Assembly: GCF_000177215.2 (NCBI RefSeq)
Contig: NZ_CM001368.1
Span: forward strand, 2,356,001 to 2,420,000
Direction: 5' to 3'
From: Solidesulfovibrio carbinoliphilus subsp. oakridgensis
GTDB taxonomy: Bacteria; Desulfobacterota; Desulfovibrionia; Desulfovibrionales; Desulfovibrionaceae
DNA: 64,000 bases
The position numbers and the translations under genes are program-made. Below the pieces are notes generated by a model that was given only the letters and a program-made list of their open reading frames with translations, did not search any database and was not told the origin of the DNA. Positions 34,001 to 43,824 of this stretch are shown here, one piece after another (the stretch's first letter is position 1; every line of letters starts with the position of its first letter).

Positions 34001-34939
34001 AAGCGGCTGGCCGTCACCCTCGACGGGGCCAGCCTGACCGGCAGCGGCACGGTGCCGGGCTTCGACCCCAGGCGCGGCAAGTGGGAGCTGGCCGTCGACC
34101 GGCTGGATTTTGACGCCTATTTCCCCCGCCCCCCGGCCTCGGGCACCCCGTCCCTGGTCGAGCGCCGCAAGCCCCTGGACTTGCAGCTCCTGCGCGAACT
34201 GGCCCTGGAGGCCAAAATCAACGTCGGCTGGCTCAAAAAGGGCAACGTGGTCTTTGACGCGGCCACGATTACGGCCAATGCCAGGGGCGGGCAGTTCACC
34301 TTCCGCCAGGAGTCGCCGCGCTTTTACGGCGGCCGGTTTTCCGTGGAGATGCGCGGCGACGCCAGGGACACGGCCGTAAAGACCCTGATCGAGCTCAAGC
34401 TCGAAAGCATCGAGATCGCCCGGTTCCTGTGGGACTGGGCCGAGGGCAACACCCTGGACTCGGGTTCCGGCACCTTCATCCTGGCCGCCCGGACCAGCGG
34501 CGGGAGCGAGGAGGAGCTGCGCGGCAACCTGGCCGGCAACGCCAGCCTGCAGATCACCCGGGGCAGCCTCAAGGTCCGCGAGCCGGCCGGCAGGCCCGGC
34601 GAAGAGCCGACCTACGACAAACTGCCCTTCGATGTCTTTTCCTCGTCCTGGTTGGCCCGGGGCGGGGTGGCCCACAGCGAAGACTTTCTCATCGAAAGCC
34701 CGCGCATGCGGGTGACGGGCAAGGGCTTCGTGGACCTGCGCGACGAGTCCATAAACCTCTCGCTCCTGGCCGCCCTGGCCGGCGGCGGCCAGCTGCCGGC
34801 CACCATCATCGGGCCCCTCGACGGGCCCAAGCTCTCCATCGACCGCAGCAAGCTGATCGGCGACATGGTCTACCGCGTGCTTCAGGGCATCGTCAGCATC
34901 CCCGGCAAGGCCGTCACCCGCATCCTGCAGCTCCGCTGA
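31049..34939 (+). CDS. AsmA-family protein
   Basis: A 1296-residue protein with one N-terminal membrane anchor ([18 protein letters not shown]) followed by a long periplasmic region. The AsmA N-terminal signature is present ([25 protein letters not shown]), and the AsmA C-terminal part follows about residue 1040 ([15 protein letters not shown] near the end). AsmA-like proteins form long beta-taco structures that help move lipids toward the outer membrane. A TTG nine bases earlier is an alternative start; neither has a clear ribosome site. Around residue 800 is a short Gly/His/Asn repeat. It is followed five bases later by a glycosyltransferase gene. Confidence 0.85.
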   Translation: MPTPTPPGPPDKAPIGTPIRGKTRRLPRLVALAAVAAVLAVGVLPFAARQMIGPERLKTITEQALTDALGRRVTVSGDVSILFAPWFGLAMGPVAVAERPGAGDGPMLTAGRLEMTIRVLPLLARVVSPGSVRVRDLGLHLRRDASGRTNWDDLTAPHSAAAASAPDWEVAPEPRDILIENASVDYRDAVTGRVLAVTDARLKTGLGQPFDFSLAFRAAGLLPDTSLECHARGKATFDPGSGRLAFSKTVVESALTILGPLAPGGATPARLVSRLTADYDPAAGTLSLAGLDVRLPGGRITGSAEATGLGQSPKVRAALALDLDMAGKWRELLGLSPAAGPGNLVAAPAGAPEKTVGPVPTEGLSIGPAAAVPAGHELASLALTAEADASGLRLEDLTLRLPRGRVAATGSFSAGDAPVLEAAIAAEDVDFDALPRPAGRPAWPWPAPWLTSLAGAADLDARLDLRRCRLAGQAVADAHATLRGHEGLFRLYPVSVVLPGGLVSLDARLDAGPEPGPGPLADSLAARPADSLGLDVRAVIEPARGAGEPASPPSRARLLGRLHADQAQGTLLVQAPDPARAAAVLGLSGPGLPAVPLEAKGAFHVTPGAGSLVAKAAVTGLEAKVGTTALRGQIGYDAATAGLVTFDCATDTVDLDRLGAVTAGAGAAAGGGTPFRAEGKVRAERVLLRGLEAKNVALALALGAGKAEGTVTGAELFGGRLTGRIEADPTGRLVAALQLAGAEAARLSAQFPGNGPGLAGPVTAKATLEAPGDGKGRPGPVTATVEAEAAQLVHGNGGHGGHGGNGGKRQVLASPKLVLAVKGREGGDGGDAFDGDASLALTLGAGFGLRDIKLTAAGPLALDKAGRLREPGPAKVEASALWRASDAGRTIKLGLTGPVSPDAAGGFATGDLRLDAGGLPATVRLSRKAADGAPVAFSLETGPLAPRRVLADWGVALPRDLPADRLAKAALSVSGTATGEALDVKRLAVTLDGASLTGSGTVPGFDPRRGKWELAVDRLDFDAYFPRPPASGTPSLVERRKPLDLQLLRELALEAKINVGWLKKGNVVFDAATITANARGGQFTFRQESPRFYGGRFSVEMRGDARDTAVKTLIELKLESIEIARFLWDWAEGNTLDSGSGTFILAARTSGGSEEELRGNLAGNASLQITRGSLKVREPAGRPGEEPTYDKLPFDVFSSSWLARGGVAHSEDFLIESPRMRVTGKGFVDLRDESINLSLLAALAGGGQLPATIIGPLDGPKLSIDRSKLIGDMVYRVLQGIVSIPGKAVTRILQLR
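33430..33475 (+). repeat. Nine-base tandem repeat inside the AsmA gene
   Basis: About four and a half copies of GGCGGACAC/GGCGGAAAC encode [13 protein letters not shown]. The unit length keeps the frame, so copy-number change would alter protein length without a frameshift. Confidence 0.75.
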
Positions 34940-34944
34940 CCGCC

Positions 34945-36684
34945 ATGGCCGCCCTGCCCCCTCCTTCCCCCTATGCCGCCACGGCCCTCCCCGGTCCGGG
35001 CGGGGCCCTTGCCGACGTCGGCCTGACGGTCGGCGGCCGGACCTGGCACCTGGCCGGCCGGGGCGGCGGCCAGGCGGAACGGGACCGGGCCCTTGCCGCC
35101 ATGGCCGCCGTGGCCGCCGTACCTGGGGGCGGGCTGCCGGTCTTTGTCGGGGCCGGGCTCGGGGCCGGCATCCGGGCCGTGCGCGAGATCTCCGCCGGCC
35201 CCATTTTCGTCTGCGACCGGGAGGCGGCCATCGACGCGGCCACCGGGCTTCGGGCCGCCCTGGCCGGGGACGCCGGCATCCATTTCTTCGACGACCCCGA
35301 TCCGGCCCGGGCGGCGGCAAGGGTGGCCGACGCCGCCCGCGCGGCCTCCTTCGCGGCCCTGGCCGTCATCGCCCACCCGGTCTACGCCCGGCTGGACCCG
35401 GGCTGGTACGGCGGGGTCACGGCCGGGCTTCGGGCCTACGCCGCCTTCCGCGACCGGGTGGCCTACCCGAAATTCGCCTCCCGCCAGGCCCCGGCCCGGG
35501 TGCTCCTCCTCTCCCGGCCCTATTTCCTCTACCGCGAGATCGAGGCCGCCCTCGCCCGCCTCGGCCTGCCCTGGCGCCGGGTGGCCACCGGCTCCGGCCA
35601 GACGGGCGAGGAGGGGGTGGTGGCCGCCATCCTGGCGGCTGTGGCCGAGTTTCAGCCGGACTTCGCGCTGACCGTCAACCACCTGGGCCTGGACCGCGAG
35701 GGCCGGCTGACCGACCTTTTCGCCAGCCTGGGCCTGCCCCTGGCCTCGTGGTTCGTGGACAGCCCCCGGCTCATTCTCCACGACTACGCGGCCCTGGCCT
35801 CGAAGCGCACCATGGTCTTTTCCTACGACGCCGACGCCCTGCCGGCCTTACAAGACCTCGGCTTCGTCCACACGGCCTGGCTGCCCCTGGCCACGGACCC
35901 GGACCGGTTCCGGCCCCTGGCCGGCGCCGCCGGCCCCCACCCCTGGCGGGCCCGGGCCTCGTTCGTCGGCGCGTCCATGGTGCCCCAGGCCGGGGAGGCC
36001 CTGGGGAAGCTCGCGCCCTATCCGCTCCTGGCCGCCCACCTGCCCGGGGCGGCGGCCGGATTCGCCGCCTCCCCGGAGAAAAGCGCCCGGGCCTTCCTGG
36101 CCGCCCACCCGGCCTGCGCCGGCCCCTTTGCCGCCCTGCCCACGGCCGAGGCCCGGCTCGACGCCGAACTGGCCCTGACCTGGGAGGCCACCCGGCGCTA
36201 CCGGCTGGCCTGTGTGCGCGGGCTTTTGCCCTTTTCGCCGCTGATCGCCGGGGACGCGGCCTGGGAAACGGCCCTGCCCGGGGCGGGGCGGGACTGGCGC
36301 CGGCTTCCCGAACTCCACTACTACGACGAGCTGCCCGGGTTTTATCCGCGCTCGGACGTCAATCTCAACTGCACGAGCCTGCAGATGAAGGGCGCGGTCA
36401 ACCAGCGGGTCTTCGACGTGCCGGCGGCCGGCGGGTTCGTCCTGACCGACGCCCGGGAGCAGCTGGCCGCGCTGTTCGAGCCGGGCCGGGAGATGGCCGT
36501 GTACGCCGATCCGGCCGAGATCCCGGACATGGTGCGCCACTACCTGGCCCATCCCGGCGCCCGGGCGCGCCTCGCCGAGGCCGGCCGGGCCCGGGTCCTG
36601 GCCGAACACACCTACGACCGGCGGCTGCTCCGGCTGGTCGCGGCCATGAAAAAGGCCTTCGGCTGCGTGCCGAAGGCCTGGTGA
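34945..36684 (+). CDS. CgeB-like glycosyltransferase (DUF3880/GT1-type)
   Basis: A 579-residue soluble protein. The middle region [20 protein letters not shown] and [20 protein letters not shown], then [19 protein letters not shown], is typical of DUF3880. The C-terminal region has a glycosyltransferase 1-like block: [40 protein letters not shown], and a terminal [14 protein letters not shown]. The first about 180 residues are a family extension. Such proteins probably add sugars to surface or flagellar structures. It starts five bases after the AsmA stop, so the two are probably co-expressed. Confidence 0.78.
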   Translation: MAALPPPSPYAATALPGPGGALADVGLTVGGRTWHLAGRGGGQAERDRALAAMAAVAAVPGGGLPVFVGAGLGAGIRAVREISAGPIFVCDREAAIDAATGLRAALAGDAGIHFFDDPDPARAAARVADAARAASFAALAVIAHPVYARLDPGWYGGVTAGLRAYAAFRDRVAYPKFASRQAPARVLLLSRPYFLYREIEAALARLGLPWRRVATGSGQTGEEGVVAAILAAVAEFQPDFALTVNHLGLDREGRLTDLFASLGLPLASWFVDSPRLILHDYAALASKRTMVFSYDADALPALQDLGFVHTAWLPLATDPDRFRPLAGAAGPHPWRARASFVGASMVPQAGEALGKLAPYPLLAAHLPGAAAGFAASPEKSARAFLAAHPACAGPFAALPTAEARLDAELALTWEATRRYRLACVRGLLPFSPLIAGDAAWETALPGAGRDWRRLPELHYYDELPGFYPRSDVNLNCTSLQMKGAVNQRVFDVPAAGGFVLTDAREQLAALFEPGREMAVYADPAEIPDMVRHYLAHPGARARLAEAGRARVLAEHTYDRRLLRLVAAMKKAFGCVPKAW

Positions 36685-36711
36685 GGAGCGAAACCGGAAC
36701 GAAAGAGGGGG

Positions 36712-37161
36712 CTAGCGGGCCGGGGCCGCCTCGCCAAGCTCCCTGGCCTGGGGCGCGGCCAGCCCGGAGATGGGCGTCTCCGGCGGGGCCGGCTTTTGCG
36801 TAGCGGCCGCGCCCGGCGGGGGCGGCGGCGCTTCCTCGGTCACGCCGCGCAGATAGTCGGCGATGGGACCGTTTTGACGGTCCACCAGTTCGTTGTAGAT
36901 GACGGCGTACTTGAGATAGGCGTCCTGGTAGGCGGCAAAGGCCGCGTTGCCGGCCTCGCGCCCGCCCCCGGCCTTGCGCCACTTGTCATGGGCGGCGGTG
37001 GCGGCCTCCCAGGCGAGCTGGGCGTCCTGGCGCACCAGGTTGTCGGAAACATATTGCATGTTCCGTTCAAGGGTGTCGTATTTGCTGCAGCCCGCGCCAA
37101 GGGCCAGGAAAAGGCCCGTGACCAGGGCGGCCAGCGCCAGCCGGTGAGTATTCCAAAGCAT
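36712..37161 (-). CDS. Putative lipoprotein with helical domain
   Basis: A 149-residue protein with a lipoprotein signal (LAALVTGLFLALGAGC, lipobox cysteine at 25). The mature part is a helical stretch (LERNMQYVSDNLVRQDAQLAWEAATAAHD broken over about 50 residues). A proline-rich tail (PPPPPGAAATQKPAPPETP) follows. It is oriented against the CgeB-like gene, with only 27 bases between stops. No family is recognised; it may be a small envelope lipoprotein. Confidence 0.7.
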   Translation of the reverse strand: MLWNTHRLALAALVTGLFLALGAGCSKYDTLERNMQYVSDNLVRQDAQLAWEAATAAHDKWRKAGGGREAGNAAFAAYQDAYLKYAVIYNELVDRQNGPIADYLRGVTEEAPPPPPGAAATQKPAPPETPISGLAAPQARELGEAAPAR

Positions 37162-37304
37162 ACGGATGTCCCTGCGGCCGTCGCCGCCAAGGCTGGAAAC
37201 GACGGCACGTCCTTGGTGCAAAGTGAGCGTTACATGCCCTGTAACAGGATTTTCGTCAAACCAGGAACCCGGCCGGCGGATGCCCGCCGGAGAAGGTCCG
37301 CGCC

Positions 37305-38957
37305 ATGCCCGAACAACCGGAGATAACACCGTATCCGCCGCCGGCAAGGCTGCAGCGGGCCTCGCCGCTTTTGGCCTTCGGCCTCGAAGGGCCGTGGCTG
37401 GCCCGGCACCTGGCCGCCACCCTGGCCTCGGCCGCGGCCAAGGACCCGGTCCTGGCCGGGACAGCCCGGGCACTGGCGGCCTGGAACTTCGAGCGCGCCC
37501 CCCTGGACCCGGCCTTCGCGGCCCCGGGGCTCGCCGCCGCCCGGCAGGCCGGCGATGCGCCACGACGCCGGGCCCTGTGCGCCGCCCTGGCCAGGCGGCT
37601 GTCCGGTCCCGCCGGCGTCCCCGACGCCGGAGACTGGCCGGCCCTTCGCGACAGCCCGGACCCGGAGGCGGGGCTCGCCTTTTTGCGCCCCCGCCTGGCC
37701 GACCCGGCTGGCAGCCTTTTCTGGCCGGGCCGGGCCTTTGCCTTTGCCCTGACCCGGGGCCTGCCCGACCTGGGGCGGGAGGTGATCGAACGCCTCGGCC
37801 GGGAGCCGGACCCGGTTTCCGCCCTCGGGCCGCGCCTGGCCGCCGAGGCCGCCTTTGCCTGGGACGGCCCGGCGGCGGGACTGGCCGCCCTTCACGCCGT
37901 GGACGCCGTCCTCTTTCCCCGGTTCCACGGCCTGGCCCTGGCCCACGGCCTGGCCGAGACCGGCGAGCGGCAGGCCGCCGCAGCCGTCCTCGCCAGCCTG
38001 TGGCGGGCCGAGAACTGGCACCCCGGCCTGACGCTTCGCCTGGACGCCCTCACCCGGCCAAAGGCCCCGGCTTCCCTCGACGCCCTGCCCGGCCGGCTCT
38101 TCGTCTTTCTCTATTCGTTTAACCGGGCCGGGCTCCTGGCCGCGACGCTCGAAAGCCTGGCCGCCAGCCGGCTCGGCCCGGCCCGGATCGTGGTCCTCGA
38201 CAACGGCGGCACGGACGGCACGGCCGCCGTCTGCCGGGCCTTCGGGGAGCGGCTCGGCCCGGACCGGTTCGAGGCCCTGCGCCTGCCGGCCAACATCGGG
38301 GCCCCGGCCGCCCGCAACTGGCTGGCCGCCGTCTCGAACCTCGGCCCGGACGATCTGGCCGCCTACGTGGACGACGACGTGACCCTGCCGCCGGACTGGC
38401 TGGAACTCCTGGCCGGGGCCCTGCTCGCCGATCCCCTGGCCGACGTGGCCGGGGCCCGGATCGTCACGGCGACCGGCCCGGCCGCCGGGGTCGTCCAGGC
38501 GGCCGACGTCCGCCTCCTGCCGCCGGACGCGGCCAACACCGTCCGGCCCCTGGTCAACCACGGCAACGGCCCGGATTTCGGCCTCCTGGCCACCACCCGC
38601 CCCTGCCCATCGGTGTCGGGCTGCTGCCATCTCTTTCGCGGGAAGGCCCTGGCCGGCCCGGCCCCCTTTGACATCCGCTTCTCCCCGAGCCAGTTCGACG
38701 ACCTGGCCCGGGACCTCGGCGGGTTCCTGGCCGGCCGCCGGGCCGTCTACGTGGGAAGCCTGGCCGTCCGCCACCACCAGCACGCCGGTCCGGCCCAGGC
38801 CCGGAACCAGGCCGCCGTGGGCCAGCTCCTCGGGGCCCGGGCCAAGCTCGACGGCCTTTTTGGCCGCTCAGCCATGACAGTCGCGGCCAGCCGGGACGCG
38901 GATACGGCCTTTGCCGCCTGGGAGGAAACATGGCGGACCCTGCGGGACACCGTCTGA
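37305..38957 (+). CDS. Family 2 glycosyltransferase with N-terminal extension
   Basis: A 550-residue soluble protein. The first about 260 residues are an Ala/Arg-rich helical region that may be a repeat-type scaffold. Residues about 265-510 form a GT-A glycosyltransferase: LFVFLYSFNRAGLLAATLES, RIVVLDNGGTDGTA, NIGAPAARNW, and the metal-binding YVDDDVTLPPDW. Later CCHLFRGKA and a His-rich VRHHQHAGPAQ are consistent with a GT2 active site. Sugar and acceptor are unknown; its neighbours suggest surface glycan work. ATG 37305 is the first in frame. Confidence 0.8.
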   Translation: MPEQPEITPYPPPARLQRASPLLAFGLEGPWLARHLAATLASAAAKDPVLAGTARALAAWNFERAPLDPAFAAPGLAAARQAGDAPRRRALCAALARRLSGPAGVPDAGDWPALRDSPDPEAGLAFLRPRLADPAGSLFWPGRAFAFALTRGLPDLGREVIERLGREPDPVSALGPRLAAEAAFAWDGPAAGLAALHAVDAVLFPRFHGLALAHGLAETGERQAAAAVLASLWRAENWHPGLTLRLDALTRPKAPASLDALPGRLFVFLYSFNRAGLLAATLESLAASRLGPARIVVLDNGGTDGTAAVCRAFGERLGPDRFEALRLPANIGAPAARNWLAAVSNLGPDDLAAYVDDDVTLPPDWLELLAGALLADPLADVAGARIVTATGPAAGVVQAADVRLLPPDAANTVRPLVNHGNGPDFGLLATTRPCPSVSGCCHLFRGKALAGPAPFDIRFSPSQFDDLARDLGGFLAGRRAVYVGSLAVRHHQHAGPAQARNQAAVGQLLGARAKLDGLFGRSAMTVAASRDADTAFAAWEETWRTLRDTV

Positions 38958-38998
38958 GGCCGGCCCGGCTCCGGGCGGCGAAACCTCCCGGGCCGGCC
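38958..38998 (+). terminator. GC-rich hairpin after the glycosyltransferase
   Basis: GGCCGGCCCGG pairs exactly with CCGGGCCGGCC and begins at the base following the stop codon. There is no T-run, so termination strength is uncertain. Confidence 0.45.
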
Positions 38999-39123
38999 CT
39001 GCGCCAGCCGCCGGCGTGTTTCGAGACAATATAGTTACTATAGTATCTTTCTCCGTACAATCTGGTCCCCGGCCATGATCGCGCCTTGTGGGACGTTCGC
39101 TAAAAAGTAATTATTTAAAGATG

Positions 39124-39159
39124 TTATTCTCTGAATTCGTATGCGTGAATTTCGAGAAC
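39124..39159 (-). repeat. TTCTC/GAGAA palindromic element, copy B
   Basis: On the minus strand it reads GTTCTCGAAATTC, ACGCATAC, GAATTCAGAGAATAAC. It shares GTTCTC, AATTC, GCATACGAATT and GAGAA with the element at 11094. It starts six bases after the M23 peptidase stop, the same distance as copy A. Confidence 0.7.
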
Positions 39160-39165
39160 GCGACG

Positions 39166-40041
39166 CTAGTCGAGCATGTACTGGCGGGGATTGACCGGCG
39201 TGCCGCCGGCGTGGACCTCGTAGTGGAGATGGGCCCCGGTGGTGCGGCCGGAATTGCCGGACAGGCCGATGCGCTCCCCGCGCCTGACCTGCTGGCCGGG
39301 CCTGACCTCGGCCTTCTTGAGATGGGCGTAGACGGTTTCCAGCCCGAAATCGTGGCTTACCACCACCCGCAGGCCGTAGCCGTTCACGGTGTCGGCCTCG
39401 GTCACCCGCCCCGCTCCCGCCGCCACCACCGGGCTGCCCAGGGGCACCTTGATGTCCACGCCGTTGTGAAAGTCCCCGCCCCGGCCAAAGGGCGAGGACC
39501 GGCCGCCGAAACCCGAGGTGATGTAGCCCTTGGCCGGCCACAGGGACGGCTTGGCCAGAAATTCCAGCCGGCGCTCGAACAGGGACAGGGCCAGGGCCTG
39601 CTGGGCCACCTCCTCGGCGGCCATCCGGCCCTGCAAGGCTTCCAGGAACTCCAAGAGCCGGTGGGTGTGGGTGTCGCCGAGGACCAGGTCCGCGCCACGC
39701 CCGGCCAGGCCCCCCGGGCCGCCGCGCTCCCGGGGAGCGCCCAGCATGGCCGCAAGCTTGCCGTCAAAGGAGCCGATGCGGGCCGCCTCGCCCTCCAGCC
39801 GCAAGATCCGCTCGCGAAGCCGCAGGGCCGCCGCCTTCTGCCCGGCCAGCCGGCCAAGGGCCTGCTGCCGCCGGACGGACAGGGCGTCGTGCCCGGCCCG
39901 GTAGGGCCAAAGAAACAGGCAGCCAAGGGCCAGGGACAGGGTCAGGGCCGCCGGCAGGAGAAACATCCAGCGGCGGTAGGTGAAAATCCGGCGCACCCCC
40001 TGCTGGGTATGGACGAAAATGTCGAGCCTGCGTTCCAGCAT
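39166..40041 (-). CDS. M23-family (LytM-type) metallopeptidase, membrane-anchored
   Basis: A 291-residue protein with one N-terminal membrane segment (LLPAALTLSLALGCLFLWPY) and a periplasmic coiled coil (RLRERILRLEGEAARIGSFD). The peptidase domain shows zinc ligands in DFHNGVDIKVPLG and GAHLHYEVHAGG, plus HLKKAEVRPGQQVRRGERIG. Such enzymes cut peptidoglycan cross-bridges, and all ligands are intact, so it is likely active. The N-terminal IFVHTQQGVRRIFTYRRW is typical of Desulfovibrio M23 proteins. ATG 40041 is chosen because upstream sequence lacks coding character. Confidence 0.88.
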   Translation of the reverse strand: MLERRLDIFVHTQQGVRRIFTYRRWMFLLPAALTLSLALGCLFLWPYRAGHDALSVRRQQALGRLAGQKAAALRLRERILRLEGEAARIGSFDGKLAAMLGAPRERGGPGGLAGRGADLVLGDTHTHRLLEFLEALQGRMAAEEVAQQALALSLFERRLEFLAKPSLWPAKGYITSGFGGRSSPFGRGGDFHNGVDIKVPLGSPVVAAGAGRVTEADTVNGYGLRVVVSHDFGLETVYAHLKKAEVRPGQQVRRGERIGLSGNSGRTTGAHLHYEVHAGGTPVNPRQYMLD

Positions 40042-40175
40042 GGGGTGGGACGATGCCTCCGAACCGGCCGGTTGCGGCCGAAAGGATGGGAAAAGACACG
40101 GGCCTCGGCCAGGGAGGAAAATCCCCGGCCGACAGGCGGACGCGGCAGGGTGCGGCAAAGGGTTCCTGTCCGCTG

Positions 40176-40203
40176 GCTATAAGATGGCCCGCGGCCCTGT
40201 CAA
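40176..40203 (-). promoter_or_regulatory. Sigma-70 promoter of the M23 peptidase gene
   Basis: On the minus strand, TTGACA, a 16-base spacer and TATAGC. This predicts a leader of about 130 bases. Confidence 0.6.
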
Positions 40204-40310
40204 CCGTCCGGCCGGGACGCGTCGCCCCGTGTCCGTCGGGCCGATTTACAGGCTCCCGCCTGTGGTTTATCGTCGGGCAATCCCCCCACGTCCACCCGCC
40301 GGGAGCCCCC

Positions 40311-41222
40311 ATGGCCCAGACCGATATCCTTCTCGAAGCCGGAACGAACGAGCTTGAGATCATCGAATTCCTGATCGACGAGGGGCCCGAGCGCGGCCGG
40401 TCCGCCTTTGGGGTCAACGTGGCCAAGGTGCTGGAAGTCATCGAAAGTCCGGGCCTGGCTCCCCTGCCCGGCGCGCCCCATCCCTGCTTCATGGGCACCA
40501 TTCCCCTGCGCGGCCTGGTCCTGCCCGTGCTCGATCTGGCTGTGTGGCTGGGCCTGCCCCGGGTGCGGCAGAAAAACGAGGTCATCCTGGTCACCCGGTT
40601 CAACGATCGGACCACCGGTTTCCTGGCCACGGGCGTGACCCACATCCACCGGGTCCACTGGCGCGACGTGGAGCCGCCCCACCCGGCCCTGGCCCGGCTC
40701 CCCGGCAACTGCATCACCGGGCTCGTGCGCCTGGAGGACCACTTCCTCCAACTCCTCGACCTGGAAAAGATCATCTTCGAACTCGACGCCGACCTCGGCG
40801 GCGAGGCCATGCCCGCCCCCTCGGCCAAGCGGCGGCGGGCCCTGGTGGTCGAGGATTCCGGCATCATGCGTCACATGATCCGGGAGCGCCTGGCCGCCGC
40901 CAACTTCGAGGTGGCGCTGGCCGGCAACGGCCAGCAGGCGCTGGCCGCCCTTGGCGAACGGGACGCCCCCATGCCCGACATCGTGGTCTCCGACATCGAG
41001 ATGCCGCTCATGGACGGCTACACCCTGACCAGGGCGATCCGGGAGGATCCGAGGCTTGCGGCCCTGCCGGTCATCCTCTTCTCGTCGCTCATTACCGACG
41101 ACCTGCGCCACAAGGGCGAATCCGTCGGCGCGGACGGCCAGATTTCCAAGCCCCAGTTCGTCAACCTGGCCGCGCTCGCCATCTCGCTCATCGAGGCCCG
41201 GGCCAGGCGGGCCGGAGACTGA
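40311..41222 (+). CDS. cheV: CheV chemotaxis coupling protein
   Basis: A 303-residue cytoplasmic protein. Residues about 10-165 are a CheW-like adaptor (FGVNVAKVLEVIESPGLAPL, IPLRGLVLPVLDLAVWLG). Residues 180-303 are a receiver domain (ALVVEDSGIMRHMIRERL) with phosphoacceptor Asp in VVSDIEMPLMDGYTL and Lys in ISKPQF. CheV links chemoreceptors to CheA and dampens signalling when phosphorylated. ATG 40311 follows GGGAG. It precedes an ABC exporter and a cyclic-nucleotide sensor by 61 bases on the same strand, so a shared transcript is possible. Confidence 0.93.
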   Translation: MAQTDILLEAGTNELEIIEFLIDEGPERGRSAFGVNVAKVLEVIESPGLAPLPGAPHPCFMGTIPLRGLVLPVLDLAVWLGLPRVRQKNEVILVTRFNDRTTGFLATGVTHIHRVHWRDVEPPHPALARLPGNCITGLVRLEDHFLQLLDLEKIIFELDADLGGEAMPAPSAKRRRALVVEDSGIMRHMIRERLAAANFEVALAGNGQQALAALGERDAPMPDIVVSDIEMPLMDGYTLTRAIREDPRLAALPVILFSSLITDDLRHKGESVGADGQISKPQFVNLAALAISLIEARARRAGD

Positions 41223-41283
41223 CGGCACCCGCGCCGGGCAACCGGCGCCCCTGCGACACCACAGACCAAAGGCGGACCGGTCC

Positions 41284-43824
41284 ATGAAGCTTCGTCCCGA
41301 CATCCCGGATATCCTCTACAAGCGCTCCCTCTTCTCCTGGGTCTGGACCAGCAACCTGAAACTCCAGGGCCTGCTCCTTTGCATCATCGTGGTCCTGGTG
41401 GCGGTGCGCGTCCTGCCGCTCGAGATGCAAAAAAAGATCATCAACCAGGCCATCGGCTTGAAGCGCGTGGACCTGCTGCTCATGTACTGCGGCTACTACC
41501 TCGCCTGCGTGGTGGCCGCCTCGGGGCTCAAGCTCGCGGTCAACGCCCTGCAGAACTACATCGGCCAACAGTCCCTGACCGACCTCAGAAAGCAACTCTA
41601 CGCCCACATCCTGACCCTTCCCATGTCCTTTTTCCGCAAGGCCTCGCCCGGCATGGTCGTGTCCTCGCTCATCTCCGAGGTGGCCAACACCGGCGAGTTC
41701 GTGGGCCAGGCCATTGCCGTGCCCGTCACCAACCTGCTGACACTGCTCGCCTTCGCCGGCTACCTGTTCTACCTCAACCCGCTCATGGCCATCATCAGCA
41801 TGGCCCTTTACCCCATCGCCATCCTGGTCATCCCGGCCCTGCAAAAGCGGGCCAACGCCGCCAACAAGGAGCGCGTGGACACCGGCCGCCGGATGTCGAC
41901 GCTCATAAGCGAAACCATCTCCGGCATCCACGAGGTCCACGGCAACGCCAGCTTCCGCCTGGAAAACCGCCGGTTCGGGGCCATGTCCGACGCCCTGTTC
42001 CGGGTCCGGGTGGTCTGGAACCTGTATAAGTTCACCATCAAGGTCTCCAACAACTTCTTCCAGAACCTCGGCCCCTTCGTCCTCTTCCTGGTCGGCGGCT
42101 ACCTGGCCATAAACGGCCGCTTCGACCTCGGGGCCCTGGTCGCCTTCCTGTCGGCCAACGAGAAGCTCTACGACCCCTGGAAGGAGCTCATGGACTTCTA
42201 CCAGACCTGGCAGGACGCCTCGGTCAGCTACGGCCGGATCATGGAATACTTCCAGGGCGATCCGGAATTTCTGTCCGAGCCCGAGGAGCCCCGGCCGCCC
42301 GTGGCCCTGGACGGAACCGTGGCGGCCAAGGACCTGGTCCTCGAGGTGCCGGGCGGCATCCAGCTCTTAAAAGGCGTGTCGCTCGACATCAACCCCGGCG
42401 AACAGGTGGCCCTGGTCGGCTTTTCCGGCTCGGGCAAGTCGACCCTGGCCCTTTGCCTGTGCCAGATCCTCAAGTACACGGCCGGCACGGCCACGCTGTC
42501 GGGCCAGGACATCGCCGGCATGCCCAAGTCCGACATCGCGGACAATGTCGGCATCGTGTCCCAGCACCCGTTCATTTTCGAGGGCTCGATCAAGGACAAC
42601 CTGCTCTATTCGATCAACGCCCGGCGCGAGGCCCACGGCAGGCTCGGCGAGGACGGCCTGCCGAGCCTGGACGAGATCATCGCCGTGGTGCAGCAGGTCG
42701 GGCTTTTCGCGGATATCCTGCGGTTCGCCCTCAATTCGGTCTTCAAGGAAGGCAGGAAGGAGCACCTGGTGAAAAAGGTGGTGCGCGTGCGCGAGGCCTA
42801 CCACGCCGGCCACGGCGAGGCCCTGGCCGATTCGGTCGAGTTCTTCGACCCCACCCGCTACCTCTATTTCAGCTCCGTGGCCGAGAACCTGCTCTTCGGC
42901 ACCCCGTCCCGCGACGATCTGACCCCGGAAAACCTGACGCAAAACCCCTTTTTCGTGAACTTCCTCCACGAGGCCGGGCTCAAGATGCTGCTTATGCAGA
43001 CCGGGGCCGAGCTGACCAGCCGGACGGTCGACATCTTAAAGGACGTGCCCTCCCCGGACGCCACCTTCTTCGAGCAGACCCCGATCACGGTGGACGAATT
43101 CGACGCCTACCGCGAACTGGCCGGCCGGCTCGGCCGGGTGCGGCTGCACAAGCTGTCGGAAAACGACGAGCGCCTGCTGCTGGCCCTGGCCCTGCGCTTC
43201 ACGCCCGGCCGCCACGCCATCGTGACGCTCTCCCCCATCCTGGAGGGCCTGCTCCTCCAGGGCCGGGCCATGTTCGCCGAGCGGATCGAGACCGACCTGC
43301 CCGGCGCGGTCACCTTTTTCCGGCGCGACGACTACCTCTATTCCATGACCGTCATGGACAACATCCTGTTTGGCCGCGTCAAGACCAACAGCCAGAAGGT
43401 CCTGGACCAGATCCAGAAGACCATCGTCAGCCTGCTGATCGAGGAGGACATGCTGGAGCGGATCCTGGAAATCGGCCTGGATTTCCCGGTCGGGTCCATG
43501 GGCGACCGGCTGTCCGGCGGCCAGCGGCAAAAGGTGGCGCTGGCCCGGGCCTTTCTGAAGGAACCGCCCATCCTCATCCTGGACGAGGCCACGGCCGCCC
43601 TCGACAACGCCTCCCAGGCCCGCATCCAGAATCTGCTCGAATCCAAGTGGAAGGGACGGTCCACGGTCATCTCCGTGGTCCACCGGCTCGACATCATCAA
43701 GAATTTCGACAAGGTGGCCGTGATGAAGGCCGGGCGCATCGTCGAAGTCGGCTCCTATGCGGCGCTCATGGAAAAAAAGGGGATGCTCTATGACCTCGTC
43801 CACGGATCAGCGGCAAGGGCCTAA
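41284..43824 (+). CDS. ABC exporter with large insertion in the nucleotide-binding domain
   Basis: An 846-residue protein: about six membrane helices (residues 25-320) fused to a nucleotide-binding domain. Walker A GFSGSGKST is at 379-387, the Q-loop Gln at 427, signature LSGGQRQKVALARAF at 743, Walker B ILILDEAT at 763 and the switch His at 800. All are intact. The distance from Walker A to signature is about 365 residues instead of about 100. The insert holds three similar segments: FEGSIKDNLLYSIN (432), FSSVAENLLFGTP (529) and YSMTVMDNILFGRV (686). The gene overlaps the next by 35 bases. Substrate is unknown. Confidence 0.85.
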   Translation: MKLRPDIPDILYKRSLFSWVWTSNLKLQGLLLCIIVVLVAVRVLPLEMQKKIINQAIGLKRVDLLLMYCGYYLACVVAASGLKLAVNALQNYIGQQSLTDLRKQLYAHILTLPMSFFRKASPGMVVSSLISEVANTGEFVGQAIAVPVTNLLTLLAFAGYLFYLNPLMAIISMALYPIAILVIPALQKRANAANKERVDTGRRMSTLISETISGIHEVHGNASFRLENRRFGAMSDALFRVRVVWNLYKFTIKVSNNFFQNLGPFVLFLVGGYLAINGRFDLGALVAFLSANEKLYDPWKELMDFYQTWQDASVSYGRIMEYFQGDPEFLSEPEEPRPPVALDGTVAAKDLVLEVPGGIQLLKGVSLDINPGEQVALVGFSGSGKSTLALCLCQILKYTAGTATLSGQDIAGMPKSDIADNVGIVSQHPFIFEGSIKDNLLYSINARREAHGRLGEDGLPSLDEIIAVVQQVGLFADILRFALNSVFKEGRKEHLVKKVVRVREAYHAGHGEALADSVEFFDPTRYLYFSSVAENLLFGTPSRDDLTPENLTQNPFFVNFLHEAGLKMLLMQTGAELTSRTVDILKDVPSPDATFFEQTPITVDEFDAYRELAGRLGRVRLHKLSENDERLLLALALRFTPGRHAIVTLSPILEGLLLQGRAMFAERIETDLPGAVTFFRRDDYLYSMTVMDNILFGRVKTNSQKVLDQIQKTIVSLLIEEDMLERILEIGLDFPVGSMGDRLSGGQRQKVALARAFLKEPPILILDEATAALDNASQARIQNLLESKWKGRSTVISVVHRLDIIKNFDKVAVMKAGRIVEVGSYAALMEKKGMLYDLVHGSAARA

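Noticed and set aside
31007-35320. Leftward open frame of 1437 codons
   Set aside because: Shadow of the AsmA gene and the start of the next gene; Arg/Gly/Pro composition and no motifs.
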